Positions 31,873 to 43,296 of a stretch of DNA of 64,000 nt are shown here, piece by piece (positions within the stretch are counted from its first letter, which is position 1; the number at the start of each line of letters is the position of its first letter). Below the pieces are notes generated by a model. It did no database searches, was not told the DNA's origin, and saw nothing but the letters and a program-made list of their open reading frames with translations. The stretch comes from Argyresthia goedartella (Eukaryota > Arthropoda > Insecta > Lepidoptera > Argyresthiidae), in assembly GCA_949825045.1 (NCBI GenBank), contig OX463809.1, positions 8,273,501-8,337,500 on the forward strand. Direction: 5' to 3'. Both the position numbers and the translations under genes were made by a program.

Positions 31873-32736
31873 TATGAGGTGGGAGACCCGCTAAACCAGA
31901 GGCGGGTGATCGGTCCTCTATCGTGACTAGTTCACACAATCTTTGTACCTTGCCAAGCTCTTTTTTCGTCGTTGCCAGTTCTGTTCTTTTCCACCATACA
32001 ATTGATCCTTATAGAATCCTTTGTAGAATTATTGCCGTGTAGATCCAATGGATGATCCTTGGCTTCATTCCCCATTTGTTCCCTACAGCTCTCTTGCATT
32101 GGAGTAAGTCTCTAATGGCCTTAGCGCACTCTGACTTTACGTGACTGTCAAACTTCATTCTCCAGTCAAAGGTCACTCCTAGGTATTTAATCTTACGAAC
32201 TACTTCTAGTCTTGTGCCCTTCAACGGGAAGCCTTTTTAATATTTTCTCTTAATGGGAAGCCTTTTTAATATTTTCCCGTTTATTCGGGAAGAGTAGTAG
32301 CTTTGTTTTCTCCGGGTTTAGGTCAAGGTCTTTTTCTTGACAACACCGTAAGACCATTCCTATTGCGTTCTTCATCTCGTATCGTATTTAGCTCTTTTCC
32401 TTTTATAATAATAGCCCCATCGTCTGAATATACCTGTAGGTATATATTCATGTTGGCAACGCGAGTTATAAGATGGAGATAAGCATCAACCTTGTGGGAA
32501 TCATAGTAGAGTGAATGGTCATAATAGAGTTCGCCACCCAGGCAGCCCAGCCCCATGATGCGTTTTGTCATCGACATGTATAGCTCTTGTAGCAGGGTTA
32601 TTTCTGTCTTGTCGCCCACTATGGATTGGCATAGTAAAACCATTGCATCTTTGCAATGGTGTAGGTTCAATTCACAGATTCTAATTTGTGTGTGTGTTTG
32701 TGTTGTGTGTGTTTGTGTGATATGTGTGTCTGTCAT
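31873..32736 (-). pseudogene. LINE 6: internally deleted endonuclease-RT fusion (minus strand)
   Basis: Reading down from 32736, the start of an APE endonuclease (RICELNLHHCKDAMVLL, ...EITLLQELY, LGCLGGELYYDHS) runs without a stop into an RT catalytic block (LITRVANMNIYLQ, YSDD, then GAIIIKGKELNTI). The rest of the endonuclease and the RT fingers are missing, so an internal deletion joined the two near 32470-32500. After a shift the RT connection continues (VVRKIKYLGVTFDWRMKFDSHV, KRAVGNKWGMKPRIIHWIYTA) to about 31920. It is the same RT type as LINE 7, judged from the KYLG and GKKWGLSP-like motifs. Confidence 0.7.
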
Positions 32737-32745
32737 TTTATAAAG
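32685..32745. repeat. GTGT-rich microsatellite
   Basis: (TG)n with interruptions. It overlaps the 5' edge of the LINE 6 endonuclease remnant. Confidence 0.8.
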
Positions 32746-33126
32746 TTAGTGTTTCTGTGTAGTGCTCTATGTCTTGTTTTGGTGTAAATCAGAAGGCTCG
32801 AGCTCCAGGGTTAGGTCGAAGTTAGTCTGAGTGCCCTGTGTCGACACCATATTGACCGCAGCCGGCCCCTTCTCGTTTCGAGCCTTCTCTTCCTCCCCTC
32901 TAATGGGAGCGTCCCTCTACGAAGAGGCATGGTTACGGATAAACATGTTTGTGCTCCATGATTCGGCATACTCAGACGGCACACCCATCAGCGGACGGGT
33001 ACCCAAAGGCATGCTCTGCCTGCTGATGAGCGTCCAATCCTGTATGCCTAGGTCGACCCTATCCGTGTTCTGATATTTTATTAGCTTTAGAGGATCTTTC
33101 GGAAGATCCTCTTGTTTTCCTGGAAG

Positions 33127-33460
33127 CTACACTGCTACCCGAGACTTAAAAAGCTTCTTTGCTACGATGTTTACACCATATAGGTCACCAAAGTTGGCCC
33201 CAAGAAGCCAACTTCTTGCCTCCTCGGTTATTGGCGTCATAAGGAAGAATCTTTCTGACACCAATTCCGATGCAGCAAACTTTGTCATCCTCAAGTCGAC
33301 CACGGCTTCCACAGCGTTCTCAACCATGTTCTGCAGCATTTTCATTACCGCAGAAGACAGAGCTTCGCCCATTGTCAGGCCACCCTTACGGTACAAAGCA
33401 ACCGCTAGCCCACCGTGGGCTAGCTGCTCTGCTAAAGAGCACCGTGCTCTTTAGCAGAGC
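33127..33460 (-). pseudogene. LINE 6 ORF1 fragment (probable)
   Basis: An open minus-strand frame of 89 codons (KGGLTMGEALSSAVMKMLQ, FAASELVSERFFLMTP, GANFGDLYGVNIV). The position, upstream of the LINE 6 endonuclease on the same strand, suggests it is part of that element's ORF1. No named domain was recognised. Its upstream end runs into the tandem duplication at 33431. Confidence 0.45.
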
Positions 33461-33812
33461 TACGTGAACTCTCGGCCTGCTCCGGTCCGCGGTGGCGTTT
33501 TGACGGACGCTGTTCCGTCTTCTTACTCTCATCTGTCTCCTGACGCTTAACTATCACGGCTTTCTGGGCGCAAAAGTTGCTAAGATGGACTGAGCACAAC
33601 CCCCGTCACCTTCTGCGACTATTGCTAAAGAGCACCGTGCTCTTTAGCAGAGCTACGTGAACTCTCGGCCTGCTCCGGTCCGCGGTGGCGTTTTGACGGA
33701 CGCTGTTCCGTCTTCTTACTCTCATCTGTCTCCTGACGCTTAACTATCACGGCTTTCTGGGCGCAAAAGTTGCTAAGATGGACTGAGCACAACCCCCGTC
33801 ACCTTCTGCGAC
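33431..33812. repeat. Two ~189-bp direct copies (193-bp period) starting with a palindrome
   Basis: 33431-33619 recurs at 33624-33812, identical or nearly so as read, separated by a few bases. Each copy begins GCTAAAGAGCACCGTGCTCT. In the first copy this is the core of a 35-bp palindrome (33426-33460, 17-nt arms). Confidence 0.9.
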
Positions 33813-34842
33813 CTTTCCTGACGTGCTAGTTTGCGTCGTTAGAGCTTCTCCCGGTTTTTCTCTGCCATACTACTATACTTATGTGAGGAACTCCCAATCG
33901 CTGCCAACTCTGTCGCGGGTTTGGGAGACATAAATTGTGCATCCATAGTTGCCCACGTCGTCGGAGTTTGCAGAAAATAAGCCGCATTCAATGTTGTAAT
34001 ACATTGACAACGCCTAAATGTTATCCGAAACCGTCAACAGGAAGAAACGTGTGATCGCCTCCCCCCATCGCCGGTCAGGTACTTTGGGCACTGCGCACGT
34101 ACCACCAGTTTTTGGGTTGTCCACGTTCCCATACACCACTAACTATCATCGCCAATCGTCATACCTCTGATGGAGGTCAGATGGGCTGCCTTCCATCCAT
34201 CGACGTAATGTAACTACAACAAAAACAGAGATATCCTCCTTGTTGTTGGAGGCACAACACAGGAGGTTTCATCGAGGTTTTTTTTGCTACGAGTACGAAT
34301 CACACCATGAGCTCTAAACAAATCTAGTGCATCAAATTTTCAAAGTGTCCCCCTCGATGGATTTCCTTTGCACATCTGTTTTTTCTAACAAAATAAATGA
34401 TATGGATTGTACACTGAGAAAAATGGATATCTGGCCTAAGGCGAATTCTGCCTTCGACGGCAAAATTGTAAAGACGCGAGGCGATTTTGTATCGCTTACG
34501 GTAATTTTGGCTTAGCAAGGCGTTGTCGTTAAAATGGTACGTCTATTATGTTAAAAAAGAACCGTCAAAAACCGAAAGGTAGACTTGGAATTCAACTTTA
34601 TACTGTGAATATAGCAGTAATGGACTGTTAAAATTGCCTTAAGTTTACGACGTTGAATGTGCGGTGAATCTCACCGTAAATAAGGCGATATTTAACTTAA
34701 AATAAGGCAAAATACACTTAAATAAAAACTAAACAAACGTAAACATAAGTCGTATAACAAACTTTCCTAAGAGGCATAAATAATCGTTAGGATGGTAAAA
34801 TTCACCTTACAATAAGGCGAAATATACTCCAGTCACAACAGA
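33813..34842. other. No gene recognised; satellite-like AAGGCGAAATA motifs near 34650-34830
   Basis: No coding family was recognised. The last ~200 bases (CTCACCGTAAATAAGGCGATA, CACCTTACAATAAGGCGAAA) resemble diverged units of the tandem array at 42156-42796. BEL copy 2 may therefore sit inside such an array. Confidence 0.5.
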
Positions 34843-35230
34843 TTGGGGGGGGGGGGGGGGTTGAGGGGAGTCGAATCTTACTCTCTGGTAGCAGCCCGCT
34901 GCTGTCGCCGTCGTGATGCTTGCCGATACAAAAGGTCGCTGTCCGAACGCGCCGAATTGATCCCCGAATCACTTCAACCTTTCACAACACGAAGCACTCA
35001 CTCCGATGACGTGAAATCTGCTTATTTCCCGACGATTGTTCCGTGTTTATTATAATTGACATTTAACCAAGCTTCCCGATGCTGGCGCCGACTTTTTTTC
35101 CATGTGCAAAAAGAAACCTCTAACTCGTCATTTCGTTTCTATACAAGTGACAGCTAGTGATGTCCCGATCACTCGCGGTCGATCCGCGCAACGAAAAAAC
35201 CGGTGCGTTCCGAAGCATGAATATTAAACA
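34843..35230 (-). repeat. BEL copy 2 3' LTR, truncated at a G tract
   Basis: It matches the 5' LTR from the G tract (41776-41786) to the end TATTAAACA, with about a dozen differences by eye. The ~140-150 bp that should lie beyond the G run are missing. A run of ~17 G (34844-34860) marks the break. Confidence 0.85.
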
Positions 35231-35261
35231 GTCACCCGCCCGGACAGGCCTGAACCTGTCC

Positions 35262-36642
35262 CTAATCAATAGGAAGGCGAGAAAGTGTTGCGACCGCTCT
35301 CTTGAGGACCGAGTCCCCCACCTTGACTTTTGCTGATCGAGGCGTGCCATCCCGACCCGTGTACAAATTGACGATCCGTCCTCGTCTCCATCTCAATGAT
35401 GGCAGGTTCGCATCCTTAATCAGCACCAAATCACCGACTTGAGGGGGGCTCGTCCGGTCAGTCCACTTAAGGCGCTGCTGCAAGATGTGCAAGTACTCAA
35501 GGGACCACCGTTTCCAAAAATCTTGAGCCATCTGCTGCAACATTTGCCACCTAGTTAACCGACTTAACTTAACATCACCGAATGGGTATTCTGGCAGGGC
35601 GTTAAGGGGCTGACCTATCAGGAAGTGACCCGGCGTCAACGCTTCCAAATCATTTGGATCCGAACTGAGCGGGCACAACGGACGCGAGTTCAGTGACATT
35701 TAAATTTTACAGAACAGCGTCGCAAGCTCTTCAAAGCGTAGAGAGGTCTCACCGATGATCCTCGTCAGGTGCGACTTAGCCGATTTAACCGCAGCCTCAA
35801 AAATTCCTCCCCAATGAGGAAATCCCGGCGGACTGAAAACCCATTCAATCCCTCGTCGGGAGCAAGCCGTACCGATGGCTTCCTGGTTACCGTTCAGGAA
35901 TTGAGTGACCTCCTGCAGATATCGCCTGGCTCCGACAAAATTTGTGCCGTTGTCCGAACGGATTAATGTCGGGAGGCCCCTTCGTGAGACGAACCGATCT
36001 AGACATGCGATAAATGCCTCTGTAGTGAGGTCACTGACCACCTCCAAGTGGACTGCCTTCGTGGCCAAGCACACGAAGACGCACAGGTATGCCTTCACTA
36101 ATCTGGCGTTCCGTAGCTGTGAAGACTTGACCATGAATGGTCCCGCGAAATCCGTTCCGACACCCGCAAAGGGCCGGATTTCGTTAACCCTATCCGAGGG
36201 CAAATCGCCAATCTGGGGCTGCGTCGTAGCCGCCTTGGCCCGATAACAAGGCAGGCACCGAAATACGACGCTACGCACTAAGCGTCTTCCCCTATAGAAT
36301 CCAGAACTCGCGCTGGAGAAACGCCATCAAGGCGTGGCACCCGACATGCCCATTCCGAATGTGTCGATCCTGTATCAACAGTTCGACCAACTTCCCCTTC
36401 CTAGGGAGTAACAACGGGTGGCGAGCCGCATAAGGCAGGTTGGCATTCCGCAGCCGACCTCCTACCCTCAGCAATCCGTGAGGGTCAATAAACGGGTTGA
36501 GCCGAGCCACAGCTCCCTTCAGTTGGACGCGTCCGCGTCTCAGAATGTCCAGTTCGGACTTAAAGTGCACCGTCTGCACGTTCCGTACCAATGCGAACAA
36601 CGCATGGTTCCGTTCCCGTGGTGTCAGGACCTGTGTCCGCAC
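35262..36642 (-). pseudogene. BEL copy 2 pol: integrase in three pieces
   Basis: Pieces are 36642-36292, 36278-35700 and 35699-35262. They carry the zinc-binding segment (RHIRNGHVGCH, CLPC), GTDFAGPF, RSDNGTNF and GGIFEAAVKSAK, so the DDE residues are present. A frameshift at about 36290 (extra G at CTATAGGGG) and a TAA at 35700-35702 (GAA in copy 1) break it. It ends LSRLPID like copy 1. Confidence 0.9.
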
Positions 36643-38066
36643 CCGTTTGCGGCCTCAGAATTGCGACAATTCCGCGCAAATCGGAAGATCGAGGCGGTCA
36701 CATTGACCAGCTTGTCGAGCGAGCTGTACCGTTCCAGCAGGCTGAACTCCTCTTCCGGCTCTGGTTGCGTCGTACAGACACCGACTGTCAAGGCGCCGTT
36801 CGCCGAGGTAACGCGTGGACTCATTGGCCAATCCGATTCGGCTTGAGTCAACCATTTTGGACCCCACCACAAGGGATGTCCAACTAACTCCGGAGCGTGA
36901 CACCCACGAGACGCACAGTCTGCTGGGTTCATTTCCCGTGGAACATGTCTCCAGATTAAGGGAACCTCCGAATTCAAAATCTGCGAAACCCGATTCGCCA
37001 CAAAAATCTCCAGCTTGTGAACTGAAGCCTTCAGCCAGCATAACACGATCTGGCTGTCCGTCCAAGCGTAGACCGTATCTTCTAACGCTATTGACCCACG
37101 AAGAACCGTCATCGTGTGGTCGAGCAGACGAGTCAGGAGAGCCGCTCCCGAAAGCTCTAATTTGGGAATGGTCAGGCGAGTGCGCAACGGCGCAACCTTG
37201 CTCTTGGCCATGACCAACCGCACATCAACCTCCCCCGAGGAGTCGACCGTACGCAGATATACCGCTGCTCCGTAGCCCTTCTCCGAGGCATCGCAAAACC
37301 CATGCAGGGTGGCGGTGTATCGTTTGGTGGGGACCAACCTCCGTGGCAGTGAAATCCGATTGATGCCAGGGAGGGTCGAAAAGAACGATTCCCACTCTGA
37401 GCTCAATGACCCGCCGATCGGGTCGTCCCATTTCAGCTCAGCAGACCACAATTGCTGCATAAAACACTTGAGCTGAAATGTTACCGGGGTGATCCACCCG
37501 TTTGGATCAAATGTCCTAGCCACCGTTGAAAGGACGTTCCGTTTCGTCCAGACCTTCGGGGAGTCCAACTCGACCCGATACGAAAACATGTCTGACACCG
37601 GCTGGTACTGGACGCCTAATACCGACAACAAATTCGGATTTTCCAAATTTTCAAAAATGTGGGGATCCTGCTGGTGGTCATCCGGAAGACCAGACAGTAA
37701 CTCTGGAGAGTTCGACATCCATTTCCGGAGCTCGTAACCTCCACCCCGTAAGAGCTCAACTAGCTCGTCCCGTCGAGCGAGCGCCTCCTCTACGGAATCT
37801 GCACCGGTACAAATATCGTCCACGTAAAGATCCTGCTCCAGGATCGCTGCTCCTCTAGGCAAATTTAACCGTTCTCGATCCGCTAACTCCCGCAGAGTGC
37901 GAATCGCCAAATAAGGACTAGACCGTAGCCCGTACGTGTTGGTGTTCAGCTCGTACACCTTGATGGGCTGATCTGGGCTCTCTCGCCACAGGATCAGCTG
38001 ATACCGTCTATCGTCAGGGTGAATGACCGTCTGCCTAAACATCATCTGGATGTCAGCTACAAACAC
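36624..38066 (-). pseudogene. BEL copy 2 pol: RT (with YVDD) and RNase H
   Basis: 480 open codons. RT runs from FVADIQMMFRQ through YELNTNTYGLRSSPYLA to YVDD at residues 81-84 (37815-37826). RNase H follows with FCDASEKGYGAAVYL, PKLELSG, WTDSQ and NPADCASRG. The first Met is internal: the true frame enters from the protease part, but a lost G near 38100 shifts it. A second shift near 36640 (GAGGCCGCAAACGGG) ends it before integrase. This copy preserves the segment that copy 1 has lost. Confidence 0.92.
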
Positions 38067-39151
38067 AACATTGTGTCTACGGAACCGTGTGATTACATCG
38101 CGATGTCATGGTTCAACTTCGGCCCTGAATGCAAACACTGGTTCAGGTTCATGCCGTTAGATGTTGATGCCGATCCATCGAATACTACCCGTATTTTGCC
38201 CTCCGGGGTCCTCAAGACCGCGTGATGAGGCAGGAAGCAGTGGTCTTCACGCTTCTAGTCGATACCCGAAACCGACATGTGGCCGAGCGACTCGTATTCC
38301 CGCATGAAGTCGACGTACTTCTGCCGGAAAATCCCGTCACGCTTCACGCGTCGTTCCATCGACAGAAGCCGCGTCTCGGCTGCATGGTGTGAACTGCCCA
38401 GCGGTGGGCGATCACTCCGGAATGGAAGAAGTGTGATAAATCGACCTGACCGAAGGCGACCAGTATTGTTCCGATAAAACTGTTCACACTCTTCTTCAAC
38501 CGGGTCCAACCGGCGGACCGTAGGTGGTTCCTCCACCTCCCAAAACTTCTGTATCACCTCCGAGAGTACAGAACCGAATAAGGGACTACTAGTCGCTAGG
38601 CGTGGGGCAGCCGGCATGACCGGACCCATTACCGCATGGCCCAGTCTGGTGTTGACCGAAACCAGGCCAGTCGCCTGCAACACGTGGACACCTGGCACTA
38701 ACAGGTATCCCAAGGCATCGACACCCAATAAAATGTCTACTGGGCCCGGAATATCGAACTCCGGGTCAGCCAGTGACAACCCAGCGACCAACTGTCGCAC
38801 CGAGGGCGACAACCGTACGTGAGGGTGTGAGCCCATCACATTAGGCATGACTAATACCGTGACCATCAGATTCACCGATGAATCCACCCGTGACGAGAGA
38901 GTAATCCGACATACTCCCTTAACGGAACCGACTTCCGTGTTCCCAATTCCCCGAATGGAATGTGGATACTCCCTTACCGAAATGCCCAACCGTCTTACAA
39001 GGTTGCACGAGACTAAGCACCCCTGGGCCCCCGAGTCCAATAGTGCTCGTGCCACACATGATTTGCCGTCCGACCTCCACGCTATCACAGAGGCGGTGGG
39101 GAGCATGACCATCTGTGGAGTGGCGGCACCCTGTAAGTGGGCGGCGTGTCC
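38067..39151 (-). pseudogene. BEL copy 2 pol: protease and RT N-terminus
   Basis: The frame continues straight from the UAG at 39154-39152. LLDSGAQ marks the retropepsin active site, and ILLGVDALGY follows. A nonsense TAG at 38255-38257 (TGG in copy 1, after SVSGID) and the lost G at about 38100 inactivate it. Confidence 0.9.
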
Positions 39152-40958
39152 CTAGCGGGAACCTCCGCGGGATCCGAACCCGCTCAGACCTCCGTCGGCC
39201 TTGGAGTAACTCGGCTGCTGATATGCAACCGGCATATCAGACCGTATGTACATCAAGGGGTCCCAACCCGTATAATAGGCCCCTCGCTGTCCCGGTATCC
39301 GATCATACCGGACGGTGTACGGTGTGCCCGGTGGCCACCGTGGATGGATGGGGGAGAGCGGATCCTACCTGGGGCGCTCTAGGAATGGGGGCGACATCCG
39401 ACTGTTCGCCTCCCTGTTCGCCTCCCAGAGCGACGGGCTGGGTGGCGCAGAAGGTGGTGGGCTCCCAGCCTTCGCGCCACTCATAGGTGCCATCTGACAC
39501 CCGCCCGTAACACGCGGTGAGCCAGCGGCCCGAGGTCCTCGCTGACCGTGGACAGCGGCGACCGAACCCCGGCTATCCCGCATGTTACCCCCCGCGCTGC
39601 CCCCTTACCCTCGGGGGGAGTCCCGTCCGCGGGTACCCCAGTCACCCCGTTGGTGACTCCCGTTGCCCGGAGGGGGACTGGGTCCGGCCCTGGTTGGGCC
39701 CTGTGGCCGACCAACCTGAGTCCGGCCCTGGTGACCGTCCGAAGGGCCTGACCGATTCAGGCACAACACTATGTGGTGCTTGCCACCACAGCACTCACAG
39801 GGGAACGCGCGCGAGCACACGCTCAGCGTGTGCGGCCCCAAACAACCGAAACACAATCGGTGGCGGAAGACTATCTTCCTGCGGGCAGCTACCCCGAGCG
39901 CCTTAAAAATGGCGCAACTGGTCACTTCATGACCGGCACTGTCACAGTGCACACAGCCGTCACCCGACGGCGCGGCATTCAGAACGCCAAATTGTTTCGA
40001 CCTCCCACCCCCCCGTGGGGGCGGGGGGCGCGGCCCCTCCCGCATCCGCGCGGGTTGGCGCTGCACACTGGCCTCCGTGTCCAGTGTGTCACATCGCCTG
40101 CGTTCACCCTCCAAGAAATCTGTCAATTGGACAAGCGTGGGCAGTTCCGTGCTACTGCCCCCATGCAGCTGTTCAAACCGACTTTGAACAGCTGCAGGCA
40201 ACCGTGACAAAACCATATACAAAACAATGTATGACCATTGTTCTACCGGAAGACCAAGGTTCTGAAGGGCCTTAGTGGCCACCAGCACAGGGTTGAGCAC
40301 CTGTACTCGGATGTCAACATCCCGGGTTACTCTAGGGATGCTAAACAGCTTCCCCAGCTGGGCATCAACCAACCGCCGTTTGTGTTGGTAGCGGTCAAAC
40401 AATATGGACCTGGCTATCTCATAATTGCCCGCCGTGACCGTTAGGTGACCGACCAACTCCTTCGGTTCACCCCGCAGAGCCATCAATAGTTGGGCCAACT
40501 TGTAGGCGTTGTCCAGGTCGTCCCGACCGTGGACCAAACTATCAAATAACGGCCGGCCACTCATCAATTGCCCCACTGAAGGCCGGAATCTCCAGGTGTG
40601 GCAGCCGTCCAACAACACCCTTCGGGGATGGGTCTCCGTTACCCTCCACACGGTCATTCCTTCGCGACCGCTTAATTTTCTCCGCGCGACGCTCGATGTC
40701 ACCCAAGCATTCCATCGCTTGGTCAGCATCCGCGCAGAGCTGTTTCACTGCAGCCACCGAGGCTTCATCAGTAAGCCCGAGAGCTTCAGCCTCCGCAGCC
40801 AGCCGACACACCTTCCCGACGCGTGTCATTGCGTCCTCCACACGCTTGAGCAGGACATCGTCCATGTCCGGTCGCTCCACATACTTATGAGTATGGGCGA
40901 GCCATCTCATTTCCTCCCGGACACCATGCCGCAGTACCGTCAAGGGCGAAGGTGCCAT
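39152..40958 (-). pseudogene. BEL copy 2 gag with zinc knuckles and in-frame UAG
   Basis: It starts at ATG 40958 (MAPSPLTV), like copy 1. The first part is open to about 40542, where a small deletion shifts the frame. The rest is readable from about 40550 to 39605 and carries CVHCDSAGHEVTSC, CFGCLGPHTLSVC and CECCGGKHHIVLC. Nonsense codons at 39605 (GAA to TAA) and 39365 (TTG to TAG) are private to this copy. The final UAG-GGA at 39154-39149 is shared with copy 1. The proline-rich linker lacks the long C run of copy 1. Confidence 0.88.
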
Positions 40959-41626
40959 GTTGACCGATTTAATATATTCTGGTCTTATACTTCACTACCG
41001 AACTAAGTATAGCCAGAGACCAGCACTTGCCCGTCAGCGCTGGGCACAGAAATTAAAACTAAGTTGTCAAAACTAAATCCTAAAAAATATTTAATGGTCG
41101 CCCTGTGGACATACACTCTAAATCAATTAGAGAATGCCACCATAAAGCACAATAAAAAATAACACACAAAAATTTATTATAAGAAAAAAGGCTATTTTTA
41201 ATATAATGTAGGTAGCCGTGAACCTTCTAGAAGTGGCCCCTCCGATATGACCCACACTTCTACTGAGGTCAGCAAAATCAGCTTAATACCCCTTAAATAG
41301 CCTGACCCTGCTCTGTAATCCGAAATAACACTGCAACACTATGGAACCCGACTGCAATACTATAGTCCGACCGAATGACTGTTCCTTATGCACACCGAGT
41401 AGTTTCCGACTACAAATTTATAATAATTGTTAACTAAATCGTCAATTATACGTTCACTAACCGAAAATGAACCTAAATTGTGGTATACCGACCACACGAC
41501 TCACTCACAAAATGATTGCCGACCAATCTGAGGTAACCCTCTCCCAGCTACAATGTGGCAAAAAACAACCCTACAACCGTCCGTGAATCGATTTCCTACT
41601 AGGAAACCGCGCCTCTGCTACCAAAT
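40959..41626 (-). other. BEL copy 2 leader with primer-binding site (41611-41623)
   Basis: On the minus strand, TGGTAGCAGAGGC begins 3 nt inside the LTR end. This matches the complement of the animal initiator Met tRNA 3' end over about 12 nt. The rest of the leader is recognisably related to that of copy 1, but with many substitutions and short indels. Confidence 0.8.
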
Positions 41627-42155
41627 TGTTAAATTCCACGCCTTAACCGACAGGGCGTGTAATCTTGGTAGGGTTGTTTTTCAGTGGAATGTCACAAAGC
41701 AGTACTGACCTTGACGCCGTGGACCGGAATTCGAAAGCTCAATTCGAGGCAGGAATACGGGATGAGGAACACCAGGGGGGGGGGGGTGAGGGGAGTCGAA
41801 TCTTACTCTCTGGTAGCAGCCCGCTGCTGTCGCCGTCGTGATGCTTGCCGACACAAAGGGTCGCTGTCCGAACGCGACGAATTGATCCCCGAATCACTTC
41901 AACCTTTCACAACACGAAGCACTCACTCCGATGACGTGAAACTTGCTTATTTCCCGACAATTGTTCCGTGCTTATTATAATTGACATTCAACCAAGCTTC
42001 CCGATGCTGGCGCCGACTTTTTTTCCATGTGCAAAAAGTAACCTCTAACTCGTCATTTCGTTTCTATACAAGTGACAGCTAGTGATGTCCCGATCACTCG
42101 CGGTCGATTCGCGCAACGAAAAAACCGGTGCGTTCCGAAGCATAAATATTAAACA
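41627..42155 (-). repeat. BEL copy 2 5' LTR (529 bp)
   Basis: On the minus strand it runs TGTTTAATATTTATG ... GGAATTTAACA, so TG...CA ends are kept. It is alignable to copy 1 LTRs at both ends and in patches, but much of the middle differs. Confidence 0.9.
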
Positions 42156-42796
42156 CTTGACTTACTATTTTATCAAACATTTTCAAAGTCTAGTAACGAC
42201 GTACATATTTGGCCAATATCACCGTAAATTTGGCAATATTTGCCTTATCATTATACGAAACATGCTCAAGTTACGACTAATCTAACGGATAATTACGTCA
42301 TATAACGACGTACACATTCGGTGAATGAAACAGTACATATGGCAATATTCACCTTATCTTAAGGTGAATGATACTTGACTTTACTATTTAATCAAACGTT
42401 TACACAGTCTAATAACGACGTATATATTTGGCCAATATCACCGTAAATTAGGCAATATTTGCCTTATCGTAAGGCGAAATATGCTAAAGTTACGACTAAT
42501 CTAACGGTTAAATTACGTTATATAACGACGTACATATTCGGTTAATGAAACAGTAGATATGGCAATATTCACCTTATCATAAGGCGAATGATACTTGACT
42601 TACAATTTAATCAAACGTTTACAAAGTTTAATAACGACGTACATATTTAATAAATAACATCTTATACATTCGGCAAATATAACCGTAAATTTGGCAACAT
42701 TCGCCTGATCATAAAGCGAAACATGCTCAAATTACGACTAATCAGACGGTAACATCACGTCATATAAAGACGTACATATTCGGAGGATGAAACAGG
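42156..42796. repeat. Tandem array, ~219-bp unit, about three copies
   Basis: Units start with CTTGACTT at 42156, 42374 and 42594. Each holds AACGACGTACATATT and two small stems, such as TTCACCTTA...TAAGGTGAA and TTTGCCTTATCGTAAGGCGAAA. Stem halves differ between units. Related single-unit pieces lie at 34650-34830 and 50930-51050. Confidence 0.85.
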
Positions 42797-42848
42797 CCAA
42801 TTTTACGAGATAAAGAATGTAAACAATCTTTCAGGAGTTTTAAATATT

Positions 42849-43246
42849 TTTATCTACACACGTATCATAAACCCTCTTTACTGCGTTCAAAAACCGCCAT
42901 TATGTTAAACTACTTGGTAAAAACTCGTTTCGTATCTGGACAACTACACATTATGGTCATTATGTGTAGTTTTTCTACATATAATGACATTCAAATTTCG
43001 AACGCCAACGCCCACCCGCGTGCCGTCCCTAGATTGTTTGTGAAGTTGGTACTGACATTCAAATTTCGAACGCCGACGCCCGCCTGCGAAAAGTTGGTAC
43101 TACAGAACAAGCTAAACAATTGCAGAGCCACAATGCCGGTCAAACATGCGGTTCCTGAACACATCAAAGAGAGCTTATGATATGTGTGTAGATAAACTAG
43201 TGTATGTAACTGTACATAATTAGGCATTATGCAGCAGTCACATAAA
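42849..43246. repeat. Foldback/MITE-like repeat family, copy B
   Basis: The 31-nt inverted arms are at 42849-42879 and 43166-43196. The central palindrome region is imperfect (ACACATTATGGTCATTATGTGT). A short internal duplication (ACATTCAAATTTCGAACGCC twice, near 42985 and 43053) is private to this copy. It lacks the 81-bp CATTA-bounded segment found in copies A and C and has a single CATTA at 43224-43228. Confidence 0.75.
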
Positions 43247-43296
43247 CTACTATTATTTGAAGTAATTAATTATGATCGATTTTTAAACTTCGTATT

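Larger units (their letters stand above)
34843..42155 (-). mobile_element. BEL/Pao LTR retrotransposon, copy 2 (minus strand)
   Basis: Same element type as copy 1, with closely matching gag and pol, but with LTRs and leader clearly diverged from copy 1. The 5' LTR is complete (41627-42155). The 3' LTR is cut at a G tract (34843-35230). Breaks are a small deletion near 40545, a 15-nt in-frame deletion near 40485, nonsense at 39605 and 39365, nonsense at 38255, a lost G near 38100, frameshifts near 36640 and 36290, and nonsense at 35700. Unlike copy 1 it keeps the RT YVDD. No target-site duplication is visible. Confidence 0.92.

Noticed and set aside
31853..31876. Acidic poly-Asp protein end
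   Set aside because: The Asp run is a GAT microsatellite fused to the RT YLDD motif, not a protein feature.
32555..32743. Cys/Val-rich small protein
   Set aside because: Produced by GTGT repeats, antisense to the LINE 6 remnant.
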